Positions 45,406 to 58,146 of a stretch of 64,000 nucleotides of DNA are shown piece after piece. Made by a program: the position numbers and the translations under genes. This stretch comes from Mya arenaria (Eukaryota > Mollusca > Bivalvia > Myida > Myidae): the NCBI RefSeq assembly GCF_026914265.1, contig NC_069126.1, forward strand, positions 33,739,346 through 33,803,345. Direction: 5' to 3'. Below the pieces are notes generated by a model. It had not been told where the DNA came from, made no database searches, and saw only the letters and a program-made list of their open reading frames with translations. The stretch's first letter is position 1. Every line of letters begins with the position of its first letter.

Positions 45406-47625
45406 CTAAACTTTCAAATTATAGTTATATACGTCCAGTGTGCTAATATGAGAAAGTAAACAGTATCTGCATTTTGAGAGACTGAAATTATAGCCAGTGA
45501 TTAGCAAAGTCTTCTTCGTCGAACAGCAGATTGGGTCCATAAGATTTGCTATACGTTCGGTTCCAGGAATATTGTATGGGCTGGAATTAAAAGCACGAAC
45601 ACAAATTATGTCTGGGCACGTTTCAGATTCGTCTAACACTCTCTCATCACAGAAGTCGTTCACAAATGCAGCACCCAGCACAGCGCCTGACACAAATACC
45701 TTAAATTCTTCTGGAACATATTTTCCTATTGGTAGATACGGGGGTTTGCTGAAGATATCAAATGTTACGTCTAATACGGGCTCATAGTGGTCATTACGGT
45801 GAAGCAAGTAAACGATGCATTCGGCCGTTGAATATTTTGACGAAAATTGTGTCCAGTACATTTGTCCTCCGTATTTGCATTTTACAAACACGTTCGTGTT
45901 TAGCATTTTGGCAAAAGCCAGAATCTCTATATCCGTCCCACCATTGCCCACATTTCTACATTTCGGTTTTATTTAAATACGAAGATAAAGTTTCATCAGT
46001 ATATTCCTCAAAGAGTGCCGAATGAGTTAAGATGTAGTTTACAACGCTATGTCTTACTTCGGTGTGGTGGCTTTGCACACACGATAGCAAATAGATAAAT
46101 GTTCTAAATAAGCAAATGGCATCTCCTCTCATTTGTGCCGTATTCTTAGGTCTGGCAATAATAGTAACTGGTCTGTTCTTAACCTGTCTTTGATAGCTCC
46201 TTACTTTAATATCCAACACCTGATATTTGTCATTTTGCCAAGTATGACCTACCGGGTCAAATGATATGATGTTACTCGTCTCTACGTGACTAATAACAAC
46301 ATCTTCGTCTTCATCAATACATACCTTTCTCTTTTTTAAGGGAATTTTCATTTCTTTTGTATTGTTTGCTTGCGGTGTTTGGTGTCTTGTCACGCTGACT
46401 GGCGGTGTCTGGTGTCTGTCACGCTGACAGACGATCTCTGGTATCTTATCACGCTGACTGGCGATGTTTGGTGTCTTGTCACGCTGACTGGCGGTGTCTG
46501 GTGTCTTGTCACGCTGACTGGCCGTGTCTGGTGTCTTGTCAGGCAGAATGGTGGTTTTTGGTGTCTTGGCACGCTGACAGGCGGTGACTGATGTCTTGTC
46601 ACGATGACTAGCGGTGTCTGGTATCTTGTCACGCTGTCTTGCGGTGTTTGGTCTCTTGCCACACTGTCTTGCGGTGTCTGGTGTCTTGTCACGCTGTCTG
46701 GTAGTGCTTGGTCACGCTTAATGGCGGTGTCTGGTGTCATGTCACGCTGACTGGCATGGTTTGGTATCTTGTAACGCTGACTGGCGGGGTCTGGTGTCTC
46801 GTCCAGCTGACTTGCGGAGTTTGGCGTCTTGTAACGCTGACTGGCGGGGTCTGGTGTCTTGTCACCCTGACTGGCCGTGTCTGCTGTCTTGACACGATGG
46901 CTGGTGGTGTCTGGTATCTTGTCACGCTTACTGGCGGTGTTTGGTGTCTTGTAACGCTGACTGGCCGTGTCTGGTGTCTTGACACGATGACCTGTGGTGT
47001 CTGATATCTTGTCACGCTGACTGGCGGTGTCTTGTATCTTGTCACGCTGACTTGCCGTGTCCGGTGTCTTGTCACACTGTTATGCGGTGTCTGGTATCTT
47101 GTCACGCTGACTTGCGGTTTCCAGTGTCTTGTTACGCTGTCATGCGGTGTCTGGTGTCTTGTCACGCTGACTGGCAGTGTTTGGTTTCTTGTCACGCTGA
47201 CTGGCGGTTGCCTGTATCTTGTCACGCTGACTGGTGATGTTTGGTGTCTTGTTACGCTGTATTGCGGTGTCTGGTGTCTTGTTTGGCTGACTTGCGATGT
47301 CTGGTATCTTGTCTAGCTGACTGGCGCTGTTTGGTGTCTTGTCAAGCTGACTGGTGGTGTTCGGTGTCTTTTCACGCGGACTGGCGGTGTCTGGTGTCTT
47401 GTCACGCTTAATTGTGATGTCTGATGTCTTGTCACGCTTAATGGCGGTGTCTGGTGTCTTGTCACGCTTAATGGCGGTGTCTTGTGTCTTGTCACGCTGA
47501 CTGGCGTTGTTTCGTTTCTTGTCACGCTGACTGGCGGGGTCTCTTGTCTTGTCAGGCGGACTGGCGGGGTCTCGTGTCTTGTCAGGCTGACTAGCGGGGT
47601 TAAGTGTCTTGTCTGCTACTTTCAT
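45406..47625 (-). pseudogene. OTU-domain cysteine protease gene with tandem-repeat N-terminus, broken
   Basis: On the minus strand an ATG at 47625 (MKVADKTLNPASQ) leads into a decapeptide repeat of the type DKTPDTASQR. After the repeat comes a basic/acidic stretch (KIPLKKRKVCIDEDEDVV) and an OTU-like protease domain. The catalytic Cys motif is RGDAICLFR (usual form GDGNCLFR) and the His motif is RNDHYEPVL, characteristic of deubiquitinating OTU enzymes. Breaks: the repeat region shifts phase and has a stop at about 47140, and one extra base near 45957 puts TAG in the middle of the OTU domain. The two halves otherwise join smoothly, so the damage is recent or an assembly error. Active-site residues are intact. 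Confidence 0.75.
46372..47610. repeat. 30-bp tandem repeat, about 40 copies
   Basis: The unit TCACGCTGACTGGCGGTGTC plus TGGTGTCTTG is repeated across about 1.24 kb with point variation. Thirty is a multiple of three, so long frames stay open on both strands: decapeptides such as VTRHQTPPVS on the minus strand and VTLTGGVWCL on the plus strand. The minus-strand reading is continuous with the OTU gene. Confidence 0.95.
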
Positions 47626-47739
47626 TTATATTCGACCTCGATATACCCGCTTCAAAAGTGTGACGGGGAGCTTTTATAAAACAAGTAATTATAGAAAAAA
47701 AGTAAAAAGGGCTCAACATAAATACTCTGCACGCTACTA

Positions 47740-47850
47740 CAAAGCATACCATTATCGTAAAATTACGATCGTTATAACGACCAACTTAACGAAAATCATG
47801 AAGGCGTTTCAAAACGTATCGTAAACCGCCCGGTCGTTCGTTATATTTAA
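47740..47850 (+). repeat. dispersed repeat shared with 15.0-15.15 kb (inverted)
   Basis: AACTTAACGAAAATCATGAAGG and GGCGTTTCAAAACGTATCGTAAAC match the minus strand of 14995-15100 closely. No second terminus was found. Confidence 0.65.
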
Positions 47851-49805
47851 GGATCGATGTTAACACTGAATCCGAGTGACACAGTCTGTTTTAAATAATT
47901 TAAATTATGAGTATGTTATATATTTATTCAAGTTATAATAATAGATTGTCATTGATCCTTTTCAGTGGGAAATTCAAATAACTATATAATGTATAATGTA
48001 TATTTCCGTCACCGATTGCCAAATGGATTTTTTCTCTGTCTTCGTTATTTCGTTGCTGCTGTCGAACGATCCAACTAAAGTTGCATAATTGTCGCACACG
48101 TGGTCTGCGACTGTACACATCTCCTCCGCATTCCGCTTTTTGTTTCTTCGCCGTTTTCCATTCAATTCCATGTTTTAGCAAAGTTGTGCACATGCACTGT
48201 TTACAAACAAACCCTGAAGGAACGCCCACAGGAACGCCCAAAATAACACATGATGCAAATGTTAGGACACGCCCATTTGCCAGTTTTTTATTGTTTGTTA
48301 CTATTTAAAACATGTTTTGTGGGATAAAATGATATATTTTAATAATAAATTTATAATTATAAAATCACAAAGTCTTGTTATACAGTACGGACCATCATTT
48401 TTTGGGAAAAACACTGTTTTGCTTACCATGTTTAAGTAAACAAGTGCGCGTACCATAGGTCACGTGGTTAAAACAGACTGTGTCATTCGGATTCATTGAT
48501 TTGGTTAAAAATTTTGGCAGGGGGTATGGAAGTTCTCCCATGAGAAAATTCTAACAAGTTCTAGTCCGAAATGGTGCATAAATAAAAAGTAAACTTGGAC
48601 GATTTTATGGGGGGGGGGTCAACGGGTGCGCCCCCCCCCCCCTCTTGAATCTGCTAGTGTATATAAATGATGCCACTTGATATAAAATGTTCATTACTAG
48701 TATTTATATATATTTTGATTATGATGCGTGTTTAATGTCAACAATTGGTGGAGTTTTTTTTACCAGATTTTATTATTGATGATGCCAACTGATACATTAA
48801 GCATTGTTGGATGTACTAAATATTGCAATATCCGCTTTTGACCTTTTACACCCTAAGAGCCTAACCAAAAAGAAGCATATTGAACAGGTAATGACAGAAA
48901 CCTCACAGGCGGTGGGCCAAGCAGGAATTGAAGACCTTTAGCTATTCAGCTTGGAAGAAAAGGTATTGTATAACAAAAACAAAGTCTAGAAATAAAGCCC
49001 ATTTTTTTCATGAAATAATTATAAACAGTATAAACAATATCTACATGCATTGAAATATAACCAGAAAATTAAAAGGATTGGATGTTTTTTTATGGGTTCT
49101 CTATGTATAAATATTTTTTACAGATAAATGAAATATATGTCAATATGGAAGGAAATTAAGAAATGCTACGACAGTTTAAAGTCTTTTACCTGATTATACA
49201 AACTAACATATGTTTAAATTGTTTGTCTCTTTGTAGATTGCATCAGTCATTCAGAATGACACTTTTAGAGGTATAACTAATAATGCATTTTGGATAATAA
49301 TTACATTGTTTTACCAGTGATTTTTTCGGTGCAATTAACTGCCTTCTTAAGGCTTTTTCCCTTCCATGTGAAAAAAAATGTCCAAAACTATAATTGTTTG
49401 CCAATTTGATAAATGCAGATTACTTTAATGAATAAAAATACAATTAATGTCTTGAAAAATAAACAATTCTTGACAAGACATACTCTTTTAGAGCAAAATG
49501 TATACATAAAATAGTAAAAACAAATATACTTGTAATTACATGGGTTATTTTGGCCTGATTTTGTATTTTCCCAATGATGTCTTTTTTCCCAATACGCAAG
49601 ACACAGGCAGTGGACATAATTAAAAAAAATCACTGTTTACATTCACTATCTTAAACACATTTTTCTGCGTTATTCTGAGTTTAAATAGCAATAAAAACCA
49701 TGAATTATAACACATCCATATAACAATCTATTGATAGTGCATATATACATTTACAAGTATAAGGAATGAATAACTTAATGTTATAAGTACAATGACATAT
49801 GCTAT
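47851..49805. other. intergenic DNA
   Basis: No gene recognised. 48608-48645 pairs a G8 run with a C11 run. Confidence 0.35.
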
Positions 49806-49925
49806 CGAATACCGCTACCATACATCGGCGCGCTACCGTAACCGCCTAATGCAGACCAATTTTTCAAGGGTGCTGGTTACCGCTACTGTTTTACTGTAGG
49901 AATACTGTAGACGACTGTTACGTAC
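49806..49925. repeat. left inverted repeat around the piggyBac relic
   Basis: GAATACCGCTACCATACATC and CCGCCTAATGCAGAC have inverted counterparts at 54598-54745 (GTCTGCATTAGGCGG, CTATGGTAGCGG). The order of sub-motifs differs slightly, so each end may itself be rearranged. Confidence 0.6.
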
Positions 49926-50447
49926 CGAAATAATGGGTACATCCAGTTTCGCAGCCGCAAAATGCACATTTTTCACAAATTTGTGGTGTGTTTGTCATTA
50001 AAATAAGAAGGATTGTGAATTTTAAAACCAGCATTAGTACACTATTGTACTTTGTCTTAGAAACAGTTACTACACTACGGTATTTCTTTCCAACATAATA
50101 ACCATGCAACAATAAGCAACGGTATGTCTTTAAAAGTCGTCATTCAACTTTATTCGGCTCTGGCTTTAGTATACTTGCTTTAATGAAACAGCAAACTTAT
50201 GTTATGCTCTTGTATCAAGAGTGTGCTATGGTATCACTGTCAAATTTAAGAAATGAGCAAAAGTGCACAGTGGTATTACTGTGAGATAAAGATTTGTTTT
50301 ACGGACCTGTGTGTTAACTTCGATAAGGTAGACATCACATGGTTGAAATAAACTATAAAGATAATACGTGACCAGCATAACACAACTCATTTCAAAGGCG
50401 AATGAAGTTGCATTTGAAGGTCATTTAACTCTAGTTACGCTCCCTTT

Positions 50448-50665
50448 AAAGGGACTATACACCAGATTGACACCAAAATCAGTTCTGTTCTGCAACAAAT
50501 CTCAGGACAATAATTTAATGACATGTTTTACTCTTTGATATAACAATAGTAAAAAAAATATACCAAATGTAAAAACAAATCGAGTCGGAGACCGGGTTCG
50601 AACCGGTGTCGCCAGAATTGCAGTCCAGTGTTGTTGTATCCACCGTGCTACGAAGGCTTACCCTG
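50448..50665 (-). mobile_element. tRNA-derived SINE
   Basis: On the minus strand AGCCTTCGTAGCACGGTGGA fits a pol III A box and CCGGTTCGAACCCGGTC fits a B box with a well-paired T stem. A loop with GCA where an anticodon would be lies between them. A T-rich stretch and the body TGGTGTATAGTCCC follow. Stems other than the T arm pair poorly, so it is a SINE and not a tRNA gene. Confidence 0.65.
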
Positions 50666-51129
50666 AACCGCATGAATATTTAAAATATATACCTATATTA
50701 AACTTGGTAATATCACGTGATAACATTGACTAGCCAATCACGCATAAGAATGAATTCTACTAGGTAGACATACCTAGTTATCTTTTTAATGGAAAAATAC
50801 GAAAACACTGCGAAAAATAAATTATTTGTAAACTATGTAACGATTGTAATAACTGTTTAAAAGTTAGCCATAAGGTTCTTATAAATTCAACAGAACATCT
50901 ATGACCTGATCGCTATAAAGTTATCATGGAAACCAATTTGACTGCAAATATATCAACAGAACAGTCATTACCAAAAAGCTGTATAGTTGAAATGGAAATC
51001 TATGAAATAGAAAATAAACCAACCGGACAAATATCACAAGGTCGCTGTAAAGGTTACATTGGATCCACAGTGACCCCTCTTATAGAAGCTGTATGAGAGA
51101 GCAGCATAATTTATTTCAACATGCATTAA

Positions 51130-52793
51130 TACATATCTGTTGATGAAGCCATGATCAAATATCACGGTCACCATTTAAAAATCGTTGGTGATTCTTACAA
51201 GCCCGCAAAAAGAGGAATTAAAATGTTCGCGTGTCCTAATGCTGTCATGGGTTATCTCTGGAAATTCCAGGTGTACTTATGTCGAAAGATAGACGTAGGT
51301 TTGACTCAAACATTTGTAGCGAACTGAAGAGAAAACATCACAGGACGAAACCATGTTGTATTTGCCGACAAGATTAAAAGAACAGTTCTTCTGGTGCTTG
51401 GCAAATCTACACATTCGTGTGGCGCATTTAACACCGGGATGAAACATTGGCCAATCACAAAATCAGTCCACAAAAAGAGATGACAAAGTTAGAATGCTCA
51501 GCAGAGAGGTACACATGATACGAAAGACCTCGGAAAGAAAGCTTATCTCCACTGCATGAAATTAATCTAAACATGTGTGCAACACGATAACATGTTTCGA
51601 TCTTATAATAAATAGCTGACAAGACAACGTTATGAGGGGAAAATGTTATACAAAAGGAAAGTGGAAAAACCATGTATCGCATTCCGCAATTGTTGACTTA
51701 TATAAGTGCATGGGTGTTGTGGACAGTCATGACCATCTCAACATCAAAAACAGTGAACAAACGCAAAGCGTTCGTTTTTGGCTCTATTCAGTGTGGTTTG
51801 CCTTGGATATCTCGCTTATGAGCAGTTTCATTAAGACAAGGCAGACAACACTCGGGCTACCAATAAACTGTTTCAGAGAATGGTTATTATACCTTCTTTT
51901 ACAGTAAATTCCAAACATGCTGTAGAATGCTAACACGTAACCATAATCACATTAGATAACATATTGATCGTTGCATGTACTACCAATATGAAACATGAAC
52001 ACCATCTTTTAAAATTAATCAGCTGTTTAATATTGTATACATGTATCTGTTTTAGGTTGCAGAACAACTTATCGGTGTCAGAGTATAGCACGCGTATAAG
52101 GAAATCCAAACAAAAAAGCGACATTGCTGAACTTGACCCCTTTGGCTCTGTGCAGTGTAGAGTCAGCTTGCCCAAGACTTTGGCTCCAGAAACACCGTGG
52201 AAAGTAATAAGAAACTCAAGTATGTAAAACATTTTTAATAATGTATGTTTTTATAGTATTGCATTTTTAAACGTCCCTTAAATCAAAACAATGAATGGTA
52301 TATTTGTCTCTTAAGTTTATGAAAATGCATACATTAAATTATTCCTACTGTTCAATGGCACATCTTTGATTTCAGAGTCTAGTACAAGAAAGCGCCGTTT
52401 AGATCAATCAGGTATTTAAATAACTTTTCAATAAAGTATTGATGAAATAATAATAACAAAATATTGTTCAGGTGTCAACCTTTAGTTTCTGATACATCAT
52501 TGCGAAGGTCTAGGCAAGGCTGCCAAGAAGAGAAAGTAATCCTCCTACAGTATTATTTGGAATAATACTTTTTTTTCAAGTGACAAATAATGTTTGTTTT
52601 AAATTTTGTAATAGTATCAAAATTTTCGCGCTTAAAATTGGGACATTTTTTACGAAAGTATGCATATACAATGCAACTGTCGCTTACAACGTGTCTTTAT
52701 AACAAATATTCATCAATATGTGTTTTCTTTTTACAGACCGATGTTATTGCATTGCATCAGAAACTCCACAAGATTTTGTTGTCGTTTCGTTAA
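51130..52793 (+). pseudogene. piggyBac-like (PGBD, DDE_Tnp_1_7) transposase, decayed, with introns
   Basis: Fragments in order match the piggyBac transposase core: YISVDEAMIKYHG ... KRGIKMFACP (51130-51327), an ACG-like segment ending near 51480, then VDLYKCMGVVDSHDHL ... WLYSVWFALDISL (51632-51903), where the catalytic-core Asp of the GVDxxDQ motif is retained. Stops (TGA at 51325 and 51480) and upstream TAA break it. Introns with kept phase follow: 51904-52055 (phase 2) and 52220-52375 (phase 1). The small exon 52376-52411 encodes a basic STRKRRL piece. A last exon may start at 52737. The N-terminal half is missing. Confidence 0.75.
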
Positions 52794-52799
52794 TCTCAT

Positions 52800-54597
52800 G
52801 GTGTGATTATTTGTGGTAGTTTCCCGTGACATATCTTGGGATTGTTTGGCAAGATAATCGTTACACTCAAATACATTGATTTATGTTTTGGTTTATGCTT
52901 TTTCTTTATGTAATAATGTGCACGCGTTATTTGTTGATATAGAGGCTCTTAACTACCTAATAGTGAATCATATCATTATTGATGATCGTCATGTTTGATT
53001 TAATCCATATGTTTTCCCTATGTTCCTATGATGTAAATAAATAAATGAAATTCAATCTAAGATGTAAACATTTTATATCCTTGATGTAAAAATGATTGTA
53101 AATCCGTATTTAGATTTTATTCATATAACTTAAGTATACATTTATATGGAAAATGAATGAGCATGTGTGTACAATATCATGATAGTGGATTATTAATTCC
53201 TTTCTGATTTATTTGATATAAAACATATTGTTTGGTAACCGTTCTATGCATGTGTAAATAATAAAAGAAATAGAAATATTTATATAACGAAAGTCGAAAA
53301 CTACAGGGACAATCCCATTAGTTGATCATCAAAATTAAGCCCTGTTTCGGGGTACAAGTCAAGGACCCAAACAACAACGAACTAGAGACACACACATATT
53401 AACACCACTTCTTAAATTATAAGTTTCAATTTTTGTTTTATTACTGACTTTTACATAAAATGATATGTGCCTGAAAAATTGTAATTATTTCATGCATTAA
53501 AATTAAGCACGGCTAAAATACCGTATTTCAACACACATGGTTCAGTCATACATTGCATTCCAGAGATTGTTTATGTGGTTTACTTCAATTTACTTCGATT
53601 TAAGCACACTTATGCATAAATTGATCAAAATAAAAACGTTGCCTTTCAAACATCTTCTGAAGCATTGTACGTTTGAAATAATTTTTGGAAAACCTTTTTC
53701 TAATACCGTAGTACAAAACTGTTGGCTTAGAAATATTCAATACTAGCCTTAGCGTATTTATGAGAAACACAAATAACACTAATATCAAGTTACTACAAAA
53801 GTTAAAACTGCTATAGTGTATCAATGCATGCTCACGTGGTATAATTTCAAAATTGATAAAAATATTAAATGTCTCCGGCAATTTTGAAATACATATAGAT
53901 AAAAGTCGGTACTAGAACTACCACAATGTATCAATGAATACTAATATCCTTTATTTATTTAACAAATTTGAAAAAGAAGCAATTCCTATCTACAAAACTC
54001 GCCTATAGTAGTTTTATAAAAAATAAAAGTGGCCAATATAGAAAAAGAAAATACCACAATGTACACATCACAGGATTATCATTGCGCCGTTTTGCATGTG
54101 CGTTTACCTACTGATGATGATATTCAATTCAATGACTACAACACACCTCTACGGTTATTGCTACCATCAGATCCATAGTGTATTAATGCGGGTTATGTAT
54201 TGTTCTGAAGTCAACCAGAGCGTATTTATGCTGATATGTCATAATTATTTATAAGTTAATATTTTTAATGCCGTTACATAATAAAACCGATAAAATACAT
54301 TTTATTGCATTCACATGTATATTAAAGGTTTTGAGTAGAAACAAAAGTGTAAAGAACACTACCTAAATAATAAAAATGTATATGTCACTAATTCGTGAAA
54401 TTCAAAATTGATTTAATGAGGGTGTTAAATTATGTAATTTTATATATTATATAATGTTTGTAATTAATTTCTTTAATTGTAGTAGAAATGTGTACTGTGT
54501 TTAATTTGATAAACGTTTTACCTAACTGATAACGCATGTTGATCATGAGATTTAAGACTCTGCTTTTAGCAAAACATGTACACAATTATAAAAATTA
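52800..54597. other. AT-rich DNA inside the putative piggyBac element
   Basis: No gene recognised. Confidence 0.35.
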
Positions 54598-54745
54598 GCG
54601 GTATTCCGACGCTGTACGATAGCGGTAATCAGAAGCCGAAAAATTGAGTACGGTTTACACTGCTGCGGTAGTTCGCCGGTGTATGATAGAGGTAATGGGG
54701 ACACCCAAATTTAGAGTCTGCATTAGGCGGCTATGGTAGCGGAAA
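54598..54745. repeat. right inverted repeat around the piggyBac relic
   Basis: Inverted relative of 49806-49925; see that entry. Just beyond it, 54821-54871 is bounded by a TTGCAG acceptor and a GTATAA donor and could be a 51-bp exon of an unknown gene, but nothing supports it further. Confidence 0.55.
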
Positions 54746-55052
54746 GGATATGGAATTCAAACAATACAAGGAATAGACTAAAGCTGTTAACAAAATACAT
54801 GTGCTTATTTTCATTTGCAGATACAACACAGCGTTCCACTTGTGCAGAGCTAGATCTTCTGGTCCGTACAGGTATAACTTTAACTCAAAAGATAAGCAAA
54901 TATTCAATGAAATTATTCATTTCTGCAGCACAAAATGGGTTATTATACGTGTTGTTGTTTTTTTCCAATTATGACTAAAATTCATTATCTTCTCAATTTT
55001 ATAATACACTATGTTTTTGACTTGCACCTTAGTACACAAAAAGGATGAATTA

Positions 55053-55170
<118 letters not shown>

Positions 55171-55379
55171 TGTGCGTTTGCGCTTATATCCTTTGGAGGT
55201 TAATCATATGAGTACACAGCAACCTTCCGAGGCACAATTTACTTCCGAGGTTAATTGTCCCGTTACCTCGGAAGTTTAAACCTCTGAACAGCGTTATAAT
55301 GTTCACCAGACTCTCCTGGTTAAATATGAAGATTACCTCTAAATAACGTTGTATAGTGTGTCGTGTGTTTGAGTGTGCT

Positions 55380-55547
55380 TGCACACATTGACATACGAAA
55401 ACAGGGCGTGGAAAAAGTTTAAAGTCGGGCATGCGCATTGGCTCTCCGTTTCGCTGCGCATGCCTAGTCCGCCCCCGCGGGCACCTGTTAAATTCGCGCA
55501 TTGGGCATGCGCACTACCATCGACACCTCACGTGGTGTGGGAACAAC
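55380..55547 (+). promoter_or_regulatory. GC-rich promoter-like region with NRF1-type and E-box sites
   Basis: CGGGCATGCGCATT, GCTGCGCATGCC and GGGCATGCGCAC resemble NRF1 sites and CTCACGTGG is an E-box. These lie within 130 bp upstream of an ATG that starts a short exon with a canonical GTAAGT donor. This is the arrangement of a CpG-type housekeeping promoter. Confidence 0.65.
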
Positions 55548-55763
55548 ATGGCGGCTTGCCGAGGTAAGTTGTGTATTATCGATTCTAATGATGGCGGACA
55601 GTTTTTCTGCTGTAGGATTTTTGCAAATTGGTTGGATTTTGAAGTGTGTACGTATCAATTCTATTGTAATACCTTTTTATGGAAAGTAATGGATGTCGGA
55701 GAACACTTCAACATCGTTCTGAACCATTGTTTTAAGACTGTTTCGTACCACAGCACATGGCAT

Positions 55764-55783
55764 TAGTCATTTTAGAATGACTA
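55764..55783. mobile_element. 21-bp minimal palindromic element with 9-bp target duplication
   Basis: TAGTCATTTTAGAATGACTA (preceded by T) is the two termini of the 26957-27053 element fused with nothing between. It is flanked by exact direct repeats CACATGGCA (55754-55762 and 55784-55792). Confidence 0.75.
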
Positions 55784-55819
55784 CACATGGCACATACCTG
55801 TACTGTATAATGATATATC

Positions 55820-56476
55820 ATATACTGGGTGAGTACCTAAATCGGAACACTTTCGGCAATATTTGTGAAATATTTTTAGTAAGACTTGCACTACAAGTTC
55901 GTGTACAAGTACAAAAACTTTCATCAGCATACTAGGATTCAAGACCAATTGAATTGGTTGATATAAATGGCATTTTTCAAGATACTACCAATCTGCATGA
56001 AAAGTACTTTATTAACCGCATAATCAAGGACTGCCATTTTCGTCCTCGGAGTACCTAAATATGGAACAGTTTTAATTTGTTATTCATTTTCATTTATTCT
56101 TTTAAAATTATTGCTCATTATTTTGTTTAAGTAAATTAATAATTTATGTTATTTACAGCTTGTCTTTTTTTGTCATTTTTGTCAGTAAAATTTGATGATT
56201 TCAGTAAAATACAGGCTGTACCAGTATGCTGTGATTATGGCAAGCATGAAGTCTTTCCCCCGCGTGCCATGTATTGACATTTGAACATGAAAAACTTTAA
56301 ATGATCGCAGTTTTTGAAATACTGACCGGATAAATGTGTCCTTTGGAACATGTATCTGAAGCAAGCGTCTTTATTGATTAAAATCATAAATAACCTGATC
56401 CCGATCGGAAAAACACTTTTATAATGGGTGTTCCATATTTAGGTACTGTTCCGATTTAGGTACTCGCCCAGTATAT
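55820..56476. mobile_element. 657-bp MITE
   Basis: ATATACTGGGTGAGTACCTA at the left is the inverse of TAGGTACTCGCCCAGTATAT at the right, continuing to AATCGGAACA (terminal repeat about 30 bp). Similar subterminal copies (GAGTACCTAAATATGGAAC) lie inside at 56055. No coding potential. It would sit in the first intron of the SET gene. Confidence 0.85.
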
Positions 56477-56704
56477 ACACTTTATAGTAAGGTTTTTAAC
56501 GGTGTTTAGTACGTGCTTATGTGGTGGTTAAAGGAGATAATAGTGTGTGAAAACTGGCTCTCTCAATATCGAAAACATGCAACAGATGCGAGGTGCCTGA
56601 TCATGCAGTTAGAACTGACATTTTGTGGTTTACCAGTATGCAAGAATTAGCAGTCGTGAAAATTATACTTTTGAATTCTTATAGTTTTGCTTGGCATCAA
56701 ATTT

Positions 56705-58146
56705 TTTAACAAGCACTGCTATTTAAAATTCAGAATTTGAGCAAGCCCGAAAGACATTTTACCAGTGCAGGGCTTCAGGGCTTGTGCTTATATTGACCAC
56801 TATAATTATACATTGACAGATATATTTTACGATTTTTGATATGGCAAATCATTCACGCACAAGTTATTTTGTATCGAATGTGGGTAGTTATTCCGATTGC
56901 ATCTATAAAATATCTTAAAAACAAGAAATATTACCAGATAATGTTACTTAAATGATAGTTCCGTACACAAAAAAAACAAATATCCAACAAATTATTATGA
57001 GTTTGATGCATGTTTCTTCATTTCATACTGTCAAAACATAACAATATACAATACATGAATGACACCTGCAAGGCTGCGGTTCACAGTTTAACAACAATTG
57101 GAACACTTCAGCCATGGCCGAGTTGTAACGATTGTATATAAGAGGTCTTTCTCGAAGCTTGCCGAAGATGGTCAAGTTTTAGGCTTGGTACAATTGTTGT
57201 CTGTGTCGGTCAAGTTTCGTTTTGTTGGAAAGGTAAATCCTTTGTTTTAATGCATCTAATGCTTGTTTTGTGCAAAATATCTTTGCACTTGCACAGTAAA
57301 ATATGAATATAAACCTTTATTATCTATTTCAAACCTAAAATGCTTCTCTAAATACAATTTCAATATTTTTAAAAACCCCCCTGTTTTTGCACAAACCCGT
57401 ATACAAGTTATGGATCGGAAGAATCCCATATAACATGTCTATTATTTTAGACTAGGCAAGAATCTGCATGTGCAGCCACAATCGATGCAGTATGATTTGT
57501 ATATATATACATTGACAACACGAACATCAACAGAATAAATGCCCCAGATTTGAGTAAAACAAAAATTAATATCAATTTATTTCCTAAATCATGGTCTTAA
57601 ATGTGCGGCAACATTTGCATGTTGTTTAAGTCAGAAGTCATTTTTACAGTCATTGTTGGAGTACGATTTATTAAAGTTCTATTGCATAACTGATCTGATT
57701 AAATTTATTGCCTTTCCTTTTAAAAAGGATGAATTCAGGTGTGAAATATAGAATATAAGTATATTATTATATTATTGCATAATACTAATACAGTTAAATG
57801 GAAACTATAAGCTTTCACCGATCTTTATCGTAATGTGAAAGAAAAAGTAATATGTTAAAAGGCTGCCAAACCATGTTTTCAAATTTGTCTTTCTGTTAAT
57901 CTTTGAAATTTAAATGGCTGTAACACAATTGTTTATTTTCAAAAAAAACGATCCTATTATTGATTGTAAAAAGACCCATCCATTTCAGAAGATGTCGAAA
58001 TATCGGAAGAATGAGAGCATGTGTTTCTTTTTCATATTTTCCACAGCAGTGGTCGAAATTAGCACAAGCCCGCAAGCCCTGCACTGGTAAAATGTCTTCC
58101 AGGCTTGCTCAAATTCTGAATTTTATATAGCAGGGCTTGTTCAAAA
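56705..58146. repeat. inverted repeat arms of about 90-100 bp, 1.25 kb apart
   Basis: The left arm (56705-56805) and right arm (58050-58146) share AAAATTCAGAATTTGAGCAA, GACATTTTACCAGTGCAGGG and GGGCTTGTGCT in inverted order at about 90% identity. Either one element with long terminal inverted repeats or two insertions of a short repeat. No transposase was found between them. Confidence 0.8.

Noticed and set aside
46370..47316. Plus-strand frames reading VTLTGGVWCLV repeats, transmembrane-like
   Set aside because: They are the antisense reading of the 30-bp repeat; only the minus-strand reading connects to a recognisable domain.
50581..50660. Functional tRNA-Cys gene on the minus strand
   Set aside because: B box and T arm are good, but acceptor and D stems do not pair and a SINE-like body follows.
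54821..54871. 51-bp exon between TTGCAG and GTATAA
   Set aside because: Splice-like borders alone are too weak, and the peptide matches nothing.
55431..55766. 111-codon plus-strand frame at the SET promoter
   Set aside because: Runs through the promoter and the GTAAGT donor; the short ATG exon with the donor is the better model.
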